Of a stretch of 60,661 bases of DNA, positions 8,317-19,690 are shown piece by piece; position 1 is the first letter of the stretch, and each line of letters begins with the position of its first letter. Position numbers and translations under genes: made by a program. This stretch comes from Microvirga sp. BSC39. Its GTDB lineage: Bacteria > Pseudomonadota > Alphaproteobacteria > Rhizobiales > Beijerinckiaceae. The stretch covers positions 1 to 60,661 of the forward strand of contig NZ_JPUG01000037.1 of assembly GCF_000739015.1 (NCBI RefSeq). Reading direction: 5' to 3'. The notes under the pieces were generated by a model. The model did no database searches, was not told the DNA's origin, and was given only the letters and a program-made list of their open reading frames with translations.

Positions 8317-9425
8317 CTCCCTTGGTTTGCAGAGGCTTGCCGAATGGAAGCACCCTTCTCGGCGATCCAGCGATTGAGCAGACGCACGGCCTCATCGTCG
8401 ATCAGCTCGGTTCCGAGCGGCGGCATCTGCAAGGCAGGGTAGCGGGAGGAGATCCGCTGCATCACGCCGCTGCGGTCCGGATAGCCCGGCTCGACGCGCA
8501 GCACCGCGTCAGGCGATTGCCCGGGCGCCTGCTTCTTCACGGCCTGCTTGATCGTGCTCATGGCGGCTGGCTCGCCTGCATTGGTGACGCTGTGGCGCAG
8601 GAAGAGCCCGATGTTCTGCAACGAGCCCCGCTCGTTGTGGCAATGGCCGCAATTGCCATGCATGTAGCCGAGCGCGGCCCGCTCCGTTGCCGTTGCCGCC
8701 GCGATCCGGGGCGGCGCATCGAGCAGAGCCTTGGGCAGACCGACGAGCAGACCGTTGTCGACAAGGTATCCGAGATCCACATGCGGCTCGGGTTGAAGCT
8801 CAGCATGCGGCGCATCGGGATCCCGCTCCGGCGATAGCTGCAGGGTGCCGAAACCCAATACTTCGGAGGGACCGCCCTGGTGGCATGCCTTGCAATCGGT
8901 CACGCCTGGAATCGTATGCGAGCGTCCGCCCGCGAGCGGATAGGCGCCGCGCTTGCCGCGGGCCGAGACCAGTTGCGCGTCGCGGCCATCCGCGCTCCAG
9001 GCGTAGGCAGCGTAGAGCCACTGGCCATCGGGTTTGCGCTCAAGATAGCGCGTCTCGACCCGCTGGCCGTTGAAGGAGAACTCCTTCCAGAAGCGCGTGC
9101 CGACAGGGAAAACCCACGCTTCCGGATTCGATCCGTCGATGGCCGTGCCCGGCGGGAGCGAGATCCAGCGGCGCTTGGCGGCGCCGTCGCTCCACAAAGG
9201 ATATTGCGGCGCAAAGGCGAGATGCGCGGGATCGACCTGCAACCGATCCTGATCGGTGTAGAGGCCTGTTTCCTGGAGCGTCGCCGGCGGAGTCCCGGCC
9301 GCATTCTGCGGAACGGCCGGCCCGCTCCTGAGCATGCCGACGGCGATGAGCGCCGCTCCGATTGCGACAGGACAACGGACCTGACCCGTCATCAGCAGCC
9401 TCTTGGCGGCAATTCCCTTGGCCAT
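8313..9425 (-). CDS. Diheme c-type cytochrome (SO_2930-like)
   Basis: The 370-residue protein has a hydrophobic export segment (about 18-38) and two C-x2-C-H sites, CKACH at about 188 and CGHCH at about 267. Between them and upstream are family-like stretches such as YPLWSDGAAKRRWI and PVGTRFWKEF. These are found in large periplasmic cytochromes that accompany dehydrogenase-type substrates. It is the first gene of a two-gene unit with the smaller cytochrome. No dehydrogenase gene is adjacent, so the substrate is unknown. Confidence 0.8.
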   Translation of the reverse strand: MAKGIAAKRLLMTGQVRCPVAIGAALIAVGMLRSGPAVPQNAAGTPPATLQETGLYTDQDRLQVDPAHLAFAPQYPLWSDGAAKRRWISLPPGTAIDGSNPEAWVFPVGTRFWKEFSFNGQRVETRYLERKPDGQWLYAAYAWSADGRDAQLVSARGKRGAYPLAGGRSHTIPGVTDCKACHQGGPSEVLGFGTLQLSPERDPDAPHAELQPEPHVDLGYLVDNGLLVGLPKALLDAPPRIAAATATERAALGYMHGNCGHCHNERGSLQNIGLFLRHSVTNAGEPAAMSTIKQAVKKQAPGQSPDAVLRVEPGYPDRSGVMQRISSRYPALQMPPLGTELIDDEAVRLLNRWIAEKGASIRQASANQGR

Positions 9426-9569
9426 ACACGTCTTCCTTCTTGCAGGATGAACGCATTGCCGATCGATACGCCTGTTCTCCTTCTGCCGCGGTGATCCTAC
9501 GCACCTGCGCGTCGTGCTCCTAAAACTCTTCTGGAGTGGCCCTTCGGACGATCCTCGTCTCGAAAGGGA

Positions 9570-10943
9570 TCAGGCGTTCGGGCTCAGGCGGTCCGCCTTG
9601 GGCCGGAACAACGCATAGAGCAGGAGAATTCCCGCCAGCATCCCGCCCGCGAGAGCCGGCGCGCGCCAGTCGCCGGTGGTGATGCGCACGATCACGAGGC
9701 CCGCGCAGACGAGGCTCCCGAGGATCGGCAGGAAGGCAGGAATTTCGAACCGCCCGTGCGGCTCGCCCTGCCGGTTCTTCAGCAGCACAAGCGCTCCGTT
9801 CATGAGCGTGAAGACGAGGAGCAGAAGCAGCACGGTGGCAGCCGCGAGCTGACCGATGGTGCCGACGAAGGCGAGCGGAGCCACAACAAGGAAAAGCGCC
9901 AGGATCGCAAGGTGCGGCGTGCGCCGGGTCGCATGGACCCGGCCGAGCCATGACGGCAGCAGACCCTGATGCGACATGCCGTAGGCCAGGCGCGAGGCCG
10001 TCACGTAATTGACCAGCGCCGTGTTGGCCACGGCGAACAGGGTGATGGCCGTGTAGACGATGGGCGGCAGCCAGGGAGCTGCCTTCTCCATCACGGCCGT
10101 GAGCGGACCGGGCGCCGCCGCGAGCTCGCGCCAGGGCAGCACCGAGACGGCCGTGATCGCCACGGCCACGTAGATCACGGCCGCCATCGCCATGGCGGCG
10201 ATCAACCCGATGGGAATGGTGCGCTGCGGATCGCGGCACTCCTCGGCCACGTTGAGCGTGTCCTCGAAGCCGATGAAGGCGAAGAAGGTGAGCACCGCCC
10301 CCTGGAGCACGAGGAGCATCATCACGTCGCTGACCGCCTCTCCGGGCGGCGGCGTCTCGAACAGGTCGACGCTGCCCCAATAGCTGATGCCCACCGCCAC
10401 CACGAGCAGAAGGCCGGCCGCCTCGATGCAGGTGCAGAGCACGTTGACCCACATGGACTCCCGGATGCCGCGCAGCACCAGCCCCGTGAGCAGCAGCAGG
10501 AACCCGAGCGCCAGCCATGTGACCATGGTCTCGCCACCGCCCGTGAGCGTGGCGAGATTGGCCGCGAACACCCGGGACTGGGTGGCAACGGAGGTGAGCG
10601 ACGAGCAGGCCACCGCCAGCCCCACCACGAAGCCGATGAGCGGCGAGCGGTAGGCCCGCTCGGCCACATAGGCGGCGCCGCCAGCCCGCGGATAGCGGGA
10701 GCCGAGAGACGCATAGGAGAGCGCCGTCAGCAGGGCCGCCACGAGGGCTACCAGAAACGCAAGCCAGACTGCGTTGCCTACCTGCCCGGCCGCCTGCCCC
10801 ATGAGGCCATAGACCCCGGAGCCCAGCATGCTGCCGAGGCCATAGAGGGCCATCTGAACCGGGCCGATGGTCCGGTGAAGCTCAGGGCGGCTACCGGCTC
10901 CTGCATCCTGCGGAGCATCTGAAAGTTCCGAAGTTCCTGCCAT
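9570..10943 (-). CDS. APC-family amino acid permease
   Basis: The 457-residue integral membrane protein has about twelve hydrophobic segments. The first contains GLGSMLGSGVYGLMG, the glycine-rich unwound helix typical of the APC superfamily that contacts the amino-acid carboxylate. FFAFIGFEDTLNVAEE near the middle is the second conserved APC signature. The start at 10943 (MAGTSEL, with GAGG 6 bp before) fits the family; the open frame runs on to 11093 without features. The substrate is not predictable. The gene diverges from the SulP gene. Confidence 0.85.
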   Translation of the reverse strand: MAGTSELSDAPQDAGAGSRPELHRTIGPVQMALYGLGSMLGSGVYGLMGQAAGQVGNAVWLAFLVALVAALLTALSYASLGSRYPRAGGAAYVAERAYRSPLIGFVVGLAVACSSLTSVATQSRVFAANLATLTGGGETMVTWLALGFLLLLTGLVLRGIRESMWVNVLCTCIEAAGLLLVVAVGISYWGSVDLFETPPPGEAVSDVMMLLVLQGAVLTFFAFIGFEDTLNVAEECRDPQRTIPIGLIAAMAMAAVIYVAVAITAVSVLPWRELAAAPGPLTAVMEKAAPWLPPIVYTAITLFAVANTALVNYVTASRLAYGMSHQGLLPSWLGRVHATRRTPHLAILALFLVVAPLAFVGTIGQLAAATVLLLLLVFTLMNGALVLLKNRQGEPHGRFEIPAFLPILGSLVCAGLVIVRITTGDWRAPALAGGMLAGILLLYALFRPKADRLSPNA

Positions 10944-11279
10944 CGCCGCCTCGGGAGCCTGAATGCGTGCTGGAAGGATAGGGCGCGAAGACAGGATTGC
11001 TAACCCAATCGGGCTCACATCATGCACCTGGAACATGCCCTGATCCCGGGCGGACCGGTTGCAATGCTGGATCGTGCTGTTATGGAGGGGCATGGTTCAC
11101 GACAGCTTCCGCGCGAAGACCTTCAGGATGACTCCGCCGTAGCGCGGCGCATCGGTGCCTTGCGGCGCTCCCGAACCTGTTTCCAATTTTTCGTGCCCAC
11201 GGCCGCCCCTGCCCTATGGCAAGGTTTTTTGCCCGCGGCCCAGCATGCCCTCGCCAGCAGGGCTCACGAGACTTTTGAC

Positions 11280-12758
11280 ATGACCCATCTCTCCCGCCTC
11301 AAGGCCGAGTGGTTTCCCAACGTGCCCCGCGACCTGCTCGCCGGCACCGTGGTGGCGCTTGCCCTGATCCCCGAGGCCATCGCCTTCTCGATCATCGCCG
11401 GCGTCGACCCTAAGGTCGGCCTTTATGCCTCCTTCTGCATCGCGGTCGTGACCGCAGTCGCGGGCGGACGGCCCGGCATGATTTCCGCCGCCACGGGCGC
11501 CATGGCCCTCGTCATGGTCACGCTCGTGAAGGAGCACGGCCTGCAATACCTGCTCGCCGCCACGCTTCTCACCGGCGCGCTGCAGATCGTAGCGGGCCTG
11601 CTCCGCCTCGGCGACCTCATGCGCTTCGTCTCCCGCTCCGTGGTGACGGGCTTCGTGAACGCGCTCGCCATCCTGATCTTCATGGCGCAGCTGCCGGAAT
11701 TCGTCGGTCAGGGGCCGCTCATGTACGGCATGGTCGCGGTGGGCCTCGCGATCATCTACCTCCTGCCGCTGGTGACGAAGGCCGTTCCCTCCGCGCTGGT
11801 CACCATCGTGCTGCTGACGGCGGTTTCGATCTGGTTCGGCTTCGACCTGCGCACGGTGGGCGACATGGGCCAGCTGCCGAGCGACCTGCCGGCTTTCGCC
11901 CTGCCCGACGTGCCGCTCAACCTGGAAACCCTGCAGATCATCCTGCCCTACTCGCTCACGCTCGCCATGGTGGGCCTGCTCGAATCCCTCATGACGGCTG
12001 CCATCGTGGACGAGATGACGGACACGGACAGCCCCAAGAACCGGGAATGCGGCGGCCAGGGCCTCGCCAACATCGTGGCCGGCCTGTTCGGCGGCATGGC
12101 GGGCTGCGCCATGATCGGCCAGTCGGTGATCAACGTCTCGTCCGGCGGGCGCGGGCGGCTCTCGACCCTCTGGGCCGGCGCCTTCCTGCTCTTCCTGATC
12201 CTCGTGCTCGACGACTGGGTACGCCAGATCCCCATGGCGGCCCTGGTGGCGGTGATGATCATGGTGTCGATCAACACCTTCCAGTGGGGTTCGATCCTGG
12301 CCATGCGCCTTTACCCGAAGAGCTCCAGCATCGTCATGGTGGCGACCGTCGCCGTGGTGGTGTTCACCCACGACCTTGCCAAGGGCGTGCTGGTGGGCGT
12401 GATCCTGAGCGGCATCTTCTTTGCCCGGAAGGTCGCCAAGTTCTTCACCGTCGCCTCGGAGCGCGTGGGTGACGTGCGAACCTACCGGGTGAACGGCGAG
12501 ATCTTCTTTGCCACGGCGGAGGCCTTCCACAGCGCCTTCGACTTCCGCGAGGAGGATCTGGACAGGGTGGTGATCGACGTGACGGCCTCCCATTTCTGGG
12601 ACATTACCGGCATCAACGCCCTGGACCGGGTCGTCCTGAAGTTCCGCCATCACGACATCCCGGTGGAGATCGTAGGCCTCAACGAGGCGAGCGCCACCCT
12701 GGTCGAGAAGCTCGGCACCCACCAGAAGGAGGGGGCCAGCCTCTCGGCCGGGCACTGA
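11280..12758 (+). CDS. SulP family inorganic anion transporter with STAS domain
   Basis: The 492-residue protein opens [24 protein letters not shown], the first helix signature of SulP/SLC26 carriers. A-T-G-A-M-A-L follows, and [26 protein letters not shown] marks the conserved central loop. The C-terminal about 110 residues are soluble and STAS-like. Members move sulfate, bicarbonate or dicarboxylates, and the substrate here is not determinable. The ATG at 11280 agrees with family N-termini, whereas the open frame upstream to 11022 looks non-coding. Confidence 0.87.
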   Translation: MTHLSRLKAEWFPNVPRDLLAGTVVALALIPEAIAFSIIAGVDPKVGLYASFCIAVVTAVAGGRPGMISAATGAMALVMVTLVKEHGLQYLLAATLLTGALQIVAGLLRLGDLMRFVSRSVVTGFVNALAILIFMAQLPEFVGQGPLMYGMVAVGLAIIYLLPLVTKAVPSALVTIVLLTAVSIWFGFDLRTVGDMGQLPSDLPAFALPDVPLNLETLQIILPYSLTLAMVGLLESLMTAAIVDEMTDTDSPKNRECGGQGLANIVAGLFGGMAGCAMIGQSVINVSSGGRGRLSTLWAGAFLLFLILVLDDWVRQIPMAALVAVMIMVSINTFQWGSILAMRLYPKSSSIVMVATVAVVVFTHDLAKGVLVGVILSGIFFARKVAKFFTVASERVGDVRTYRVNGEIFFATAEAFHSAFDFREEDLDRVVIDVTASHFWDITGINALDRVVLKFRHHDIPVEIVGLNEASATLVEKLGTHQKEGASLSAGH

Positions 12759-12860
12759 GGGCGCTGGAAAGCCGCCACGCGACACCGCCTTCCCTTGGCA
12801 TTAAGGGGCCGGGCTGCTATTGCCCGGCCAACAGGGTTTCACGCCCGCCAGAGTTTACTG

Positions 12861-14666
<1,806 letters not shown>

Positions 14667-14670
14667 GAAG

Positions 14671-14697
14671 AAGAGGGCCTCAAGGCCCTCTTCCCTT
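14671..14697. terminator. Bidirectional terminator between lepA and acr3
   Basis: AAGAGGGCC (14671-14679) pairs with GGCCCTCTT (14684-14692) across a 4-nt loop. It lies 4 bp after the lepA stop and overlaps the end of the convergent acr3 gene. The A-rich left flank and TCCCTT right flank allow use in both directions. Confidence 0.8.
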
Positions 14698-15754
14698 ATT
14701 CGGCCGCCGTCACGGGAGCCTCGGATCGGGTGCGCCCGCGCTCGTACCAGCCTTGGCTGCGGTTCACGATCTTCACGAGCGACAGCATCACCGGAACCTC
14801 GACGAGCACGCCCACGACGGTCGCCAGAGCCGCGCCGGACTCGAACCCGAACAGACTGATGGCGGTGGCCACGGCAAGCTCGAAGAAGTTGCTCGCCCCA
14901 ATCAGGGCCGAGGGCCCTGCCACGCAATGCGCCTCGCCGCTGGAGCGGTTGAGCCAGTAGGCGAACCCGAATGTCAGGTAGGCCTGCAGCATGATCGGCA
15001 CGGCCAGGATCGCGATGATGAGCGGCTGGCTCAGGATCTGGCCGCCCTGGAAGGCAAAGAGCAACACGAGGGTCGCCAGCAGCGCCGCAAGCGACAGGGG
15101 CTGGATGCGCCCCAGCAGCGCCTGGAGCGCGGACTCGCCACCCGAGGCGAGCAGGGGGGACCGCACCCCATAGGCGATGACCACCGGCACGACGATGTAG
15201 AGCCCCACCGACAGGAGCAGCGTGTCCCAAGGCACGGTGATCGCGGAGAGCCCGAGCAGGAGCGCCACGATGGGCGCGAAGGCAAACACCATCACCACAT
15301 CATTGAGGGCGACCTGACTGATCGTGAAGCGCGGCTCGCCGCTGCAAAGGTGGCTCCAGACGAACACCATGGCGGTGCAGGGGGCCGCACCGAGAAGGAT
15401 CAGGCCCGCGATGTAGCTGTCGATCTGCGCCTCCGGCAGCCAGGAGCGGAACAGGGTGCCGATGAAGATCCAGCCGAGCACCGCCATCAGGAACGGCTTG
15501 AAGGCCCAGTTCACCAGGAGGGTGATGCCGATGCCGCGCCACTGGCTGCGGACCTCGCCCAGGGCACCGAAATCGATCTTCAGCAGCATGGGGATGATCA
15601 TGAGCCAGATCAGGACGGCGACCGGCAGGTTGACGCTGGCGATCTCGGCCGCGCCTATGGCCTGGAAGACACCCGGCATCATCGAACCGAGGGCGATGCC
15701 GGCCACGATGCACAGGGTTACCCAGAGCGTGAGATAGCGCTCGAAAACGGACAT
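14696..15754 (-). CDS. acr3: ACR3 family arsenite efflux transporter
   Basis: The 352-residue protein has ten hydrophobic segments and the Acr3 signatures: PMLLKIDFG near 58, NWAFKPFLMA near 83, and LGAAPCTAMVFVWSHL near 124, which contains the conserved transport cysteine. It exports arsenite across the inner membrane using the proton gradient. It is third in the arsR-arsC-acr3 unit, 24 bp after arsC, and supplies the exit route for arsenite made by the reductase. Confidence 0.95.
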   Translation of the reverse strand: MSVFERYLTLWVTLCIVAGIALGSMMPGVFQAIGAAEIASVNLPVAVLIWLMIIPMLLKIDFGALGEVRSQWRGIGITLLVNWAFKPFLMAVLGWIFIGTLFRSWLPEAQIDSYIAGLILLGAAPCTAMVFVWSHLCSGEPRFTISQVALNDVVMVFAFAPIVALLLGLSAITVPWDTLLLSVGLYIVVPVVIAYGVRSPLLASGGESALQALLGRIQPLSLAALLATLVLLFAFQGGQILSQPLIIAILAVPIMLQAYLTFGFAYWLNRSSGEAHCVAGPSALIGASNFFELAVATAISLFGFESGAALATVVGVLVEVPVMLSLVKIVNRSQGWYERGRTRSEAPVTAAE

Positions 15755-15778
15755 GCGGTTGCTCCGGAACTGCGAGGA

Positions 15779-16306
15779 TCAGGCGACGTCGAGGCGGGCG
15801 GACGTGGCACCTTCGGTGCGACCGATCTCGCCCAGCCTGCGGTGGAGCGCGGCAGCATCGAGCCGGTCGAGCGGCAGGTTGAGGAAAAGCTCGATTCGAT
15901 TGTGGAGATACTTGAAGGCCTGCACGAAGGCGCGCTCCTTCTCCATATCGGAGCCCTCGACCGCAGCCGGATCCTCGATGCCCCAATGGGCCGTCGCCGG
16001 GTGCCCCGGCCAGACCGGGCAGGCTTCGCCGGCGGCGCTGTCGCAGACGGTGAAGATGAAATCCATCTGCGGAGCGCCGGGTCCGGTGAACTCGTCCCAG
16101 TTCTTGGAGCGGTAGCCCTGGGCAGGATAGCCGTAGGCCTCCAGCACCTTCAGGGCGAAGGGATTGACCTTCCCTTTCGGCTGGCTGCCGGCCGAAAATG
16201 CGCGGAAGCGCCCCGCCCCATCCTTGCGCAGGATGCCTTCGGCCAGGATCGAGCGGGCAGTATTACCCGTGCAGAGAAACAGGACGTTGTAGACAGGCTC
16301 AGCCAT
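15779..16306 (-). CDS. arsC: Arsenate reductase, LMW-phosphatase (thioredoxin-type) family
   Basis: The 175-residue protein carries the phosphatase P-loop C-x5-R-S (CTGNTARS, Cys12) after a hydrophobic strand. A second conserved cysteine lies at FTVCDSA and another in EACPVWPG. This is the ArsC type related to low-molecular-weight tyrosine phosphatases that reduces arsenate with thioredoxin. The start MAEPVYNVLFLC at 16306 overlaps the arsR stop by 8 bp; a start 14 codons earlier is possible but atypical. Confidence 0.9.
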   Translation of the reverse strand: MAEPVYNVLFLCTGNTARSILAEGILRKDGAGRFRAFSAGSQPKGKVNPFALKVLEAYGYPAQGYRSKNWDEFTGPGAPQMDFIFTVCDSAAGEACPVWPGHPATAHWGIEDPAAVEGSDMEKERAFVQAFKYLHNRIELFLNLPLDRLDAAALHRRLGEIGRTEGATSARLDVA

Positions 16307-16655
16307 GGGCCGGCTCCTTGGGTGGACAGCAGGGGGTGAGATCGGCAATCAGCGGTGCGCAGACCTCCGGTCTGCCGCCGCAGCAATCCTTGAGCAGGAA
16401 GGTCGCAACCGAGCGGAAATGCTCCAGGTCCGCCCGGTAGATGATCGAGCGGCTGCGGCGCTCCGGGCGGACGAGCCCCGCCCGCGTGAGGACCGAGAGG
16501 TGCGCCGACATCGTGTTGGCGGGAACCGCCAGCTCGCGGGCGATCTCGCCTGCCGGCACTCCAGTGGGCTCCCGGCTGACGAGCAGGCGGAACACGTCGA
16601 GGCGGGTCGACTGGGCAAGGGCCGCAAGGGCCAGGATGACGGCTTCTGATTCCAT
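16299..16655 (-). CDS. arsR: ArsR-family metalloregulator
   Basis: The 118-residue winged-helix repressor shows S-T-R-L-D-V-F-R-L-L near 16-25 and the recognition region VPANTMSAHLSVLTRAGLV near 44-62. The C-terminal cysteine group is C91, C92 and C99, with a further C109-C110 pair. This CC-x6-C pattern after the winged helix resembles the C-terminal arsenite site of Acidithiobacillus-type ArsR rather than the E. coli type. It is first in the operon and presumably represses it until arsenite binds. Confidence 0.9.
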   Translation of the reverse strand: MESEAVILALAALAQSTRLDVFRLLVSREPTGVPAGEIARELAVPANTMSAHLSVLTRAGLVRPERRSRSIIYRADLEHFRSVATFLLKDCCGGRPEVCAPLIADLTPCCPPKEPAHG

Positions 16656-16995
16656 ATTTCCAGACTTATAGAATTATTGTCGTAAAGCAAGCTTTTGTTG
16701 TGCGCCGCCGCAAGACGCACTGCAGGCTCAAAGGCTTGCAGTCCCGAGATTCCCGGCTCCTTGCCGGAACGAAGCACCGCGGCTGCAGCGTTGCGCCTAC
16801 CTTTGCAGCGGGGAACCCGATCCGACAGCCCGAGTTCAACCAAGGCACAGGGCATGGTCTCTCCAACGTCGTCGGCCGCTCAACGGGATCTTGCGATCCC
16901 GGGCTTCGGCACGTCCATGGGGCCGAAAGCGAGAAGGCCAAGCCCTCATGCGCCGCATATCCGAGCCACAGGATCTCGCTTCACGAGGAGAGCCC
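16656..16995. other. Divergent promoter region between arsR and the MFS gene
   Basis: This 340-bp gap holds the promoter for the arsenic genes (left) and the MFS gene (right). The 60 bp next to arsR are AT-rich (TTTCCAGACTTATAGAATTATTGTCG), as expected for an ArsR-controlled promoter. No perfect palindrome could be fixed. Open frames crossing the gap look like shadows. Confidence 0.4.
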
Positions 16996-18231
16996 ATGAC
17001 TTCGTCCCTGCGGACCACCCTGCCGACCCTCTTCGCCCTTCTTCTCGGCTATGCACTCATGCAGGTCGGCAACACCCTGCAGGGCACGCTGCTCAGCGTG
17101 CGCGGGAGCATCGAGCAGTTCACGCCCACCGAGATCGGCGCCGTCGCCGCGGCATTCTGGGTCGGCATCGTCCTGGGCTCCCTCTGGGCCGGACGAGTCA
17201 TCCATCAGGTGGGACACACGCGCGCGTTCTCGGCCCTAGCGGCCGTGGCGGCATCGGCCGTTCTCCTCCACCTGCTGGTAATCAGCCCGGCCGTGTGGAT
17301 CGTCGCGCGGGCCGTGACCGGTTTCTGCTTCGCAGGGCTCTTCATCGTGGTGGAAAGCTGGCTCAACGCCTCGGTGACGGCGCAGACCCGCGGACAGGTG
17401 TTGAGCCTCTACAGCATGACGGGTCTGGTGGCCGGCATCGGCGGGCAGATGCTCCTGCCTGCGGGTGATCCGCAAGGGTTCCGGCTGTTCTGCTTCGTGG
17501 CCATTCTCATCTCGCTCGCCCTCGTGCCAACCGCCCTGTCACGGGCGACCGCTCCGGCCCATGCGGTGAGCGACACTAAGATCAATCTGATGCAGCTCTA
17601 CCGGCAATCGCCCTTCGGCGTGGTGGCGGCGGTTCTGTGCGGCATCACCACCAGCTCGTTCTTCGCGCTCGGGCCCATCTGGGCGCAGGAGCGGGGCCTG
17701 GACACCACGGAGATCGCGCTCTTCATGACCTGCGGCACGCTCGGCGGATTTCTCACCACATGGCCGCTCGGCTGGCTCTCGGACCGCATGGATCGCCGCC
17801 ACGTGATCATGGGAACGGCCGCCATGGCCGCATCGATCCTGCTGGTGCTCATCCATTCCGTGCCGCTCACCGTTCCGGCCTGGCTGCTCTTCATCTATGT
17901 GGCGATCTTCGGCGGCAGCGTGATTCCGACCTACAGCATCGTCACGGCGCATGTGAACGACATGGTGAAGCCCGGCGAGTTCGTGGCTGCGGCCGGAGGT
18001 CTGCTGATCCTGCTGGGCGCAGGCGCCGCCATCGGGCCCGTGATCGCAGGTGCGGCCATGACGGAATTCGGACGCCTGGGGCTCGTCTATGTGTTCGTGA
18101 GCGCCCAGTTGCTCATGGCGATCTGGGGCGCGTATCGCAGCATCCGGCGCGCCGCCCCGCCCACGGAGGAGAAGGAGACTTTCGTGCCGGAGCCCACCGT
18201 TCCCGTGGGAACGCGGCTGGAGGCGCATTAG
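16996..18231 (+). CDS. MFS transporter, YcaD-like
   Basis: The 411-residue protein has twelve hydrophobic segments. Motif A-like residues occur after helix 2 (GRVIHQVGHTRAFS) and again in the second half (GWLSDRMDRRHVIM). The arrangement resembles YcaD-type MFS proteins of unknown substrate. GAGGAG at 16985-16990, 5 bp before the ATG, fixes the start, so the longer frame from 16891 is not needed. It diverges from arsR, but no arsenic-specific feature is seen in the protein. Confidence 0.85.
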   Translation: MTSSLRTTLPTLFALLLGYALMQVGNTLQGTLLSVRGSIEQFTPTEIGAVAAAFWVGIVLGSLWAGRVIHQVGHTRAFSALAAVAASAVLLHLLVISPAVWIVARAVTGFCFAGLFIVVESWLNASVTAQTRGQVLSLYSMTGLVAGIGGQMLLPAGDPQGFRLFCFVAILISLALVPTALSRATAPAHAVSDTKINLMQLYRQSPFGVVAAVLCGITTSSFFALGPIWAQERGLDTTEIALFMTCGTLGGFLTTWPLGWLSDRMDRRHVIMGTAAMAASILLVLIHSVPLTVPAWLLFIYVAIFGGSVIPTYSIVTAHVNDMVKPGEFVAAAGGLLILLGAGAAIGPVIAGAAMTEFGRLGLVYVFVSAQLLMAIWGAYRSIRRAAPPTEEKETFVPEPTVPVGTRLEAH

Positions 18232-18270
18232 CGCATCGTGCGGATCCGCACGCTGCGCTCATCTAAAAAG

Positions 18271-18316
18271 GAGCATCGGACCCAAAAGTGCAAATCCACT
18301 TTTGGGTCCGATGCTC
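18271..18316. repeat. Perfect 20-bp inverted repeat between convergent genes
   Basis: GAGCATCGGACCCAAAAGTG (18271-18290) is exactly inverted at 18297-18316 with a 6-nt loop. It sits between the MFS gene and the convergent dehydrogenase gene. It could act as a terminator for both strands. The perfection and length also fit a dispersed palindromic repeat family of this genome, which one window cannot show. Confidence 0.8.
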
Positions 18317-18322
18317 TAGCGC

Positions 18323-19102
18323 CTACACCAGCAGCGACTGGGCGCCGTCGATCCAGACCGGCGTGCCGGTGATGTGGCGGGCGCGGTCCGAGGCGAGGAA
18401 CAGCACGAGCTCCGCCACCTCCTCGCTCGTGCCGGGCTCCTCGCCGGTGAGCGGGATCGAGCCGGCCGGGTACTCGGCGGGAACCTCCGCCTCCTCCGTG
18501 TTGCGCTTGTCGGTATTGTCCTTGATCTCGGTGCCGATCCTGCCGGGGCAGACCACGTTCACCCGGATCTTGTGCTTGGCGAGTTCCACGGCCAGCATCT
18601 GCGTCATCGCCACCTGGGCGGCCTTAGTGGCGGAATAGGCCGTGGCGCCTGCGCTCGTGAAGGTGCGCGTGCCGTTGATGGACGCGGTGACGATGATGGA
18701 GCCGCCGGCCTTCTTCAGGTGCGGCACCGCGTAATGGACCGTCAGGTAGGTGCCGCGCAGGTTCGTGTTGATGGTGCGGTCCCATTCCGCCGGCTGCAGC
18801 TCGTCGATGGGCGCCCACACACCGTTGATGCCCGCATTGGCGAAGACGATGTCGAGCCGACCATAGGCTTGGACGAGATCGTCGACGGCCTTCTTCATCT
18901 GAGCGTCATCGCCCACGTCTGCGACAAGCGGAATGGCCCTGCCGCCCGCCTGCTCGATCTCCTGCGCGGTCTTGCGGATCTCGTCGTCCGTATGGCTGAG
19001 CACGCCCACCATGGCGCCTTCACGCGCGAGGCGCAGAGCCGCCGCCTTGCCGATGCCGGATCCTGCGCCTGTCACGAGCGCGACCTTACCTTGAAGTTCC
19101 AT
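18323..19102 (-). CDS. SDR family oxidoreductase
   Basis: The 259-residue classical short-chain dehydrogenase has T-G-A-G-S-G-I-G at 12-19 (dinucleotide binding) and N-A-G at about 89-91. The catalytic set is Ser near 140 and Y-S-A-T-K near 153-157. It is similar in layout to glucose 1-dehydrogenase/3-oxoacyl reductase types. The substrate is not predictable. It lies 67 bp downstream of the second arsC in the same direction, so co-transcription is possible. Confidence 0.88.
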   Translation of the reverse strand: MELQGKVALVTGAGSGIGKAAALRLAREGAMVGVLSHTDDEIRKTAQEIEQAGGRAIPLVADVGDDAQMKKAVDDLVQAYGRLDIVFANAGINGVWAPIDELQPAEWDRTINTNLRGTYLTVHYAVPHLKKAGGSIIVTASINGTRTFTSAGATAYSATKAAQVAMTQMLAVELAKHKIRVNVVCPGRIGTEIKDNTDKRNTEEAEVPAEYPAGSIPLTGEEPGTSEEVAELVLFLASDRARHITGTPVWIDGAQSLLV

Positions 19103-19169
19103 GGTGTGTTCCTCCGGTCATGGGATGTCCCCTTCCTGAACCGGAGGAGCGTCCGCTTGTTCCGCAGCG

Positions 19170-19595
19170 TCAGGCGATGCCGACTCGCCGCCCTGCAGCA
19201 TCGACCACAGGCTCGCCGTCTTCCTTGGCGAACTCGCCCTGCTGCGGCGGCAGGATGCCGAGCACCGCCTCCGACGGACGGCAGAGCCTGACGCCGAGCG
19301 GCGTGACCACGATGGGCCTGTTGATCAGCACCGGATGCTCCATCATGGCATCCAGCAACTGGTCGTCGGTAAGGGACGGGTCGTCGAGCCCGAGCTCCTG
19401 AAACGGCGTCCCTTTCTCGCGGATCACGTCGCGGACGCTCACTCCCATGCGCCCGATGAGCTGGCGCAGGAGCAGGCGCGTGGGCGGGCACTTGAGATAC
19501 TCGACAATGTGCGGCTCGATCCCTGCATTGCGGATCATCGCAAGCGTGTTGCGGGAGGTGCCGCATTGGGGATTGTGGTAGATGATCACATCCAT
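19170..19595 (-). CDS. arsC: Arsenate reductase, glutaredoxin-dependent type
   Basis: The 141-residue protein matches ArsC of the ArsC/Spx fold: Y-H-N-P-Q-C-G-T-S-R-N-T with catalytic Cys11, then the EYLKCPPTR segment and P-V-L-I-N-R-P-I-V at about 88-96. It reduces arsenate using glutathione and glutaredoxin, a chemistry distinct from the thioredoxin-type enzyme at 15779-16306. It is not in the arsR operon, lying 3.3 kb away with an SDR gene downstream. Confidence 0.92.
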   Translation of the reverse strand: MDVIIYHNPQCGTSRNTLAMIRNAGIEPHIVEYLKCPPTRLLLRQLIGRMGVSVRDVIREKGTPFQELGLDDPSLTDDQLLDAMMEHPVLINRPIVVTPLGVRLCRPSEAVLGILPPQQGEFAKEDGEPVVDAAGRRVGIA

Positions 19596-19690
19596 GGGGT
19601 GGTCCTTAGTCCTTGCACGACGACGGCTTCGGGCCGGTCACCATGGATGGCTAGCGGGCAGATGAAGAGCGTTCAAGATTTCTGTTGGCC

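Noticed and set aside
11214..12785. 523-codon minus-strand frame
   Set aside because: Fully antisense to the SulP gene, with His/Glu/Arg/Gly-rich composition.
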